From Acidobacteriaceae bacterium (lineage in GTDB: Bacteria; Acidobacteriota; Terriglobia; Terriglobales; SbA1): a stretch of 6,737 bases of DNA. The stretch lies in the NCBI GenBank assembly GCA_003136335.1, contig PLEA01000013.1, positions 1 to 6,737 on the forward strand. Direction: 5' to 3'. A program made the translations under genes and the position numbers. The notes below the pieces were generated by a model. It was not told the DNA's origin. It saw only the letters and a program-made list of their open reading frames with translations, and ran no database searches. How positions within the stretch are numbered: position 1 is the stretch's first letter; the number at the start of each line of letters is the position of its first letter. Shown in pieces: positions 6,490 to 6,737 of this stretch.

Positions 6490-6507
6490 ATGCCCCGGCG
6501 CGGGCAT
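6490..6507 (+). repeat. GC-rich hairpin upstream of the small secreted protein gene
   Basis: ATGCCC (6490-6495) and GGGCAT (6502-6507) pair around a CGGCGC loop; an alternative pairing CCCG-GCG-CGGG is also possible. No T-run follows on either strand. It lies in the 160-nt gap between the esterase and the next gene and could be a weak transcription barrier or a binding site. Confidence 0.35.
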
Positions 6508-6548
6508 CATAGGAGTCGCAACTCTAATCCGAACGGAATGCTGCTTAC

Positions 6549-6553
6549 AGGAG
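6549..6553 (+). promoter_or_regulatory. Shine-Dalgarno site of the small secreted protein gene
   Basis: AGGAG lies 5 nt before the ATG at 6559 and is followed by AAAAC. It gives clear support for the start of the gene that runs off the window. Confidence 0.7.
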
Positions 6554-6558
6554 AAAAC

Positions 6559-6737
6559 ATGAAGACTGCGATTTTCGCAACCCTAGCTCTTGCAGTGATT
6601 TGCACGGCCGGCGCCGTCGCTCAGGATCAGAACCAGGATCGGCATGATCAACAAGTAACCTCGCATCGCGTCAGAAAGACGAACGTGACGGGCTATGTTC
6701 GAAAAGATGGCGACAACTACGTGGTGGAAGATGACAA
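6559..6737 (+). CDS. Small secreted protein of unknown function, C-terminus outside the window
   Basis: The first 59 codons of a secreted protein are visible. Residues 1-21 form a clear signal peptide (MKTAIFATLALAVICTAGAVA, probable cleavage before Gln22). A hydrophilic Gln/Asp/His stretch follows (QDQNQDRHDQQ). Then comes RVRKTNVTGYVRKDGDNYVV, which looks like the first strands of a small beta-barrel: a turn GYVRKDGDNYVVEDD of the kind found in short exported proteins of Acidobacteria that carry an OB-like or DUF5818-like domain. That resemblance is from memory and low confidence. The start has a good AGGAG site and Met-Lys N-terminus. The gene begins 160 nt after the esterase, in the same direction, and may have its own promoter, though none is convincing. 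It is too incomplete for a functional call. Confidence 0.72.
   Translation, partial: MKTAIFATLALAVICTAGAVAQDQNQDRHDQQVTSHRVRKTNVTGYVRKDGDNYVVEDD

Noticed and set aside
6464..6490. GGAAC at 6464-6468 as the -35 box of an extracytoplasmic-function sigma promoter for the small secreted protein gene
   Set aside because: No convincing -10 element lies at the expected distance, and a 5-base match is easily due to chance.

Overview
The window reads as a compact, GC-rich bacterial chromosome segment. The protein styles suggest an Acidobacteria-like (Acidobacteriota) soil bacterium: Ala/Gln-rich secreted enzymes, an EspR-like XRE regulator, and a small secreted protein with a GYVRKDGDNYVVEDD stretch. 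That assignment is inference from protein style only. No rRNA, tRNA, CRISPR array, insertion sequence or phage gene was seen.

Left two thirds (1-4348, minus strand). Four genes in one direction look like a single transcription unit, read from right to left. They are an XRE-family regulator (3762-4289), a three-helix membrane protein with a C-terminal OB-fold of the NfeD/YuaF/YqiJ type (3136-3762), a secreted serine esterase with a duplicated N-terminal domain (1379-3085), and a flotillin (1-1325, cut by the window edge). A near-consensus sigma-70 promoter (TTGACA, 17 bp, TATAAC) lies just upstream of the regulator. The regulator and membrane-protein genes overlap by one base (TGATG), and the remaining gaps are 50 and 53 nt with clear Shine-Dalgarno sites. 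Flotillins with NfeD/OB-fold partners (FloT-YuaF, YqiK-YqiJ) organise membrane microdomains. The unusual points here are a regulator at the head of the unit and an exported hydrolase between the two partners.

Middle (4394-5263, minus strand). This is a complete DppC/OppC-type ABC transporter permease with no DppB, ATPase or binding-protein gene beside it. A 208-nt divergent intergenic region with two inverted repeats separates it from the next gene.

Right (5472-6737, plus strand). A secreted alpha/beta-hydrolase of the acetylxylan-esterase/BD-FAE-like type is followed, after 160 nt with small hairpins, by the start of a small secreted protein that runs off the window.

The most interesting item is the regulator/OB-fold/esterase/flotillin unit. 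Its parts belong to known families. The combination, and the job of the esterase in it, is what deserves checking.
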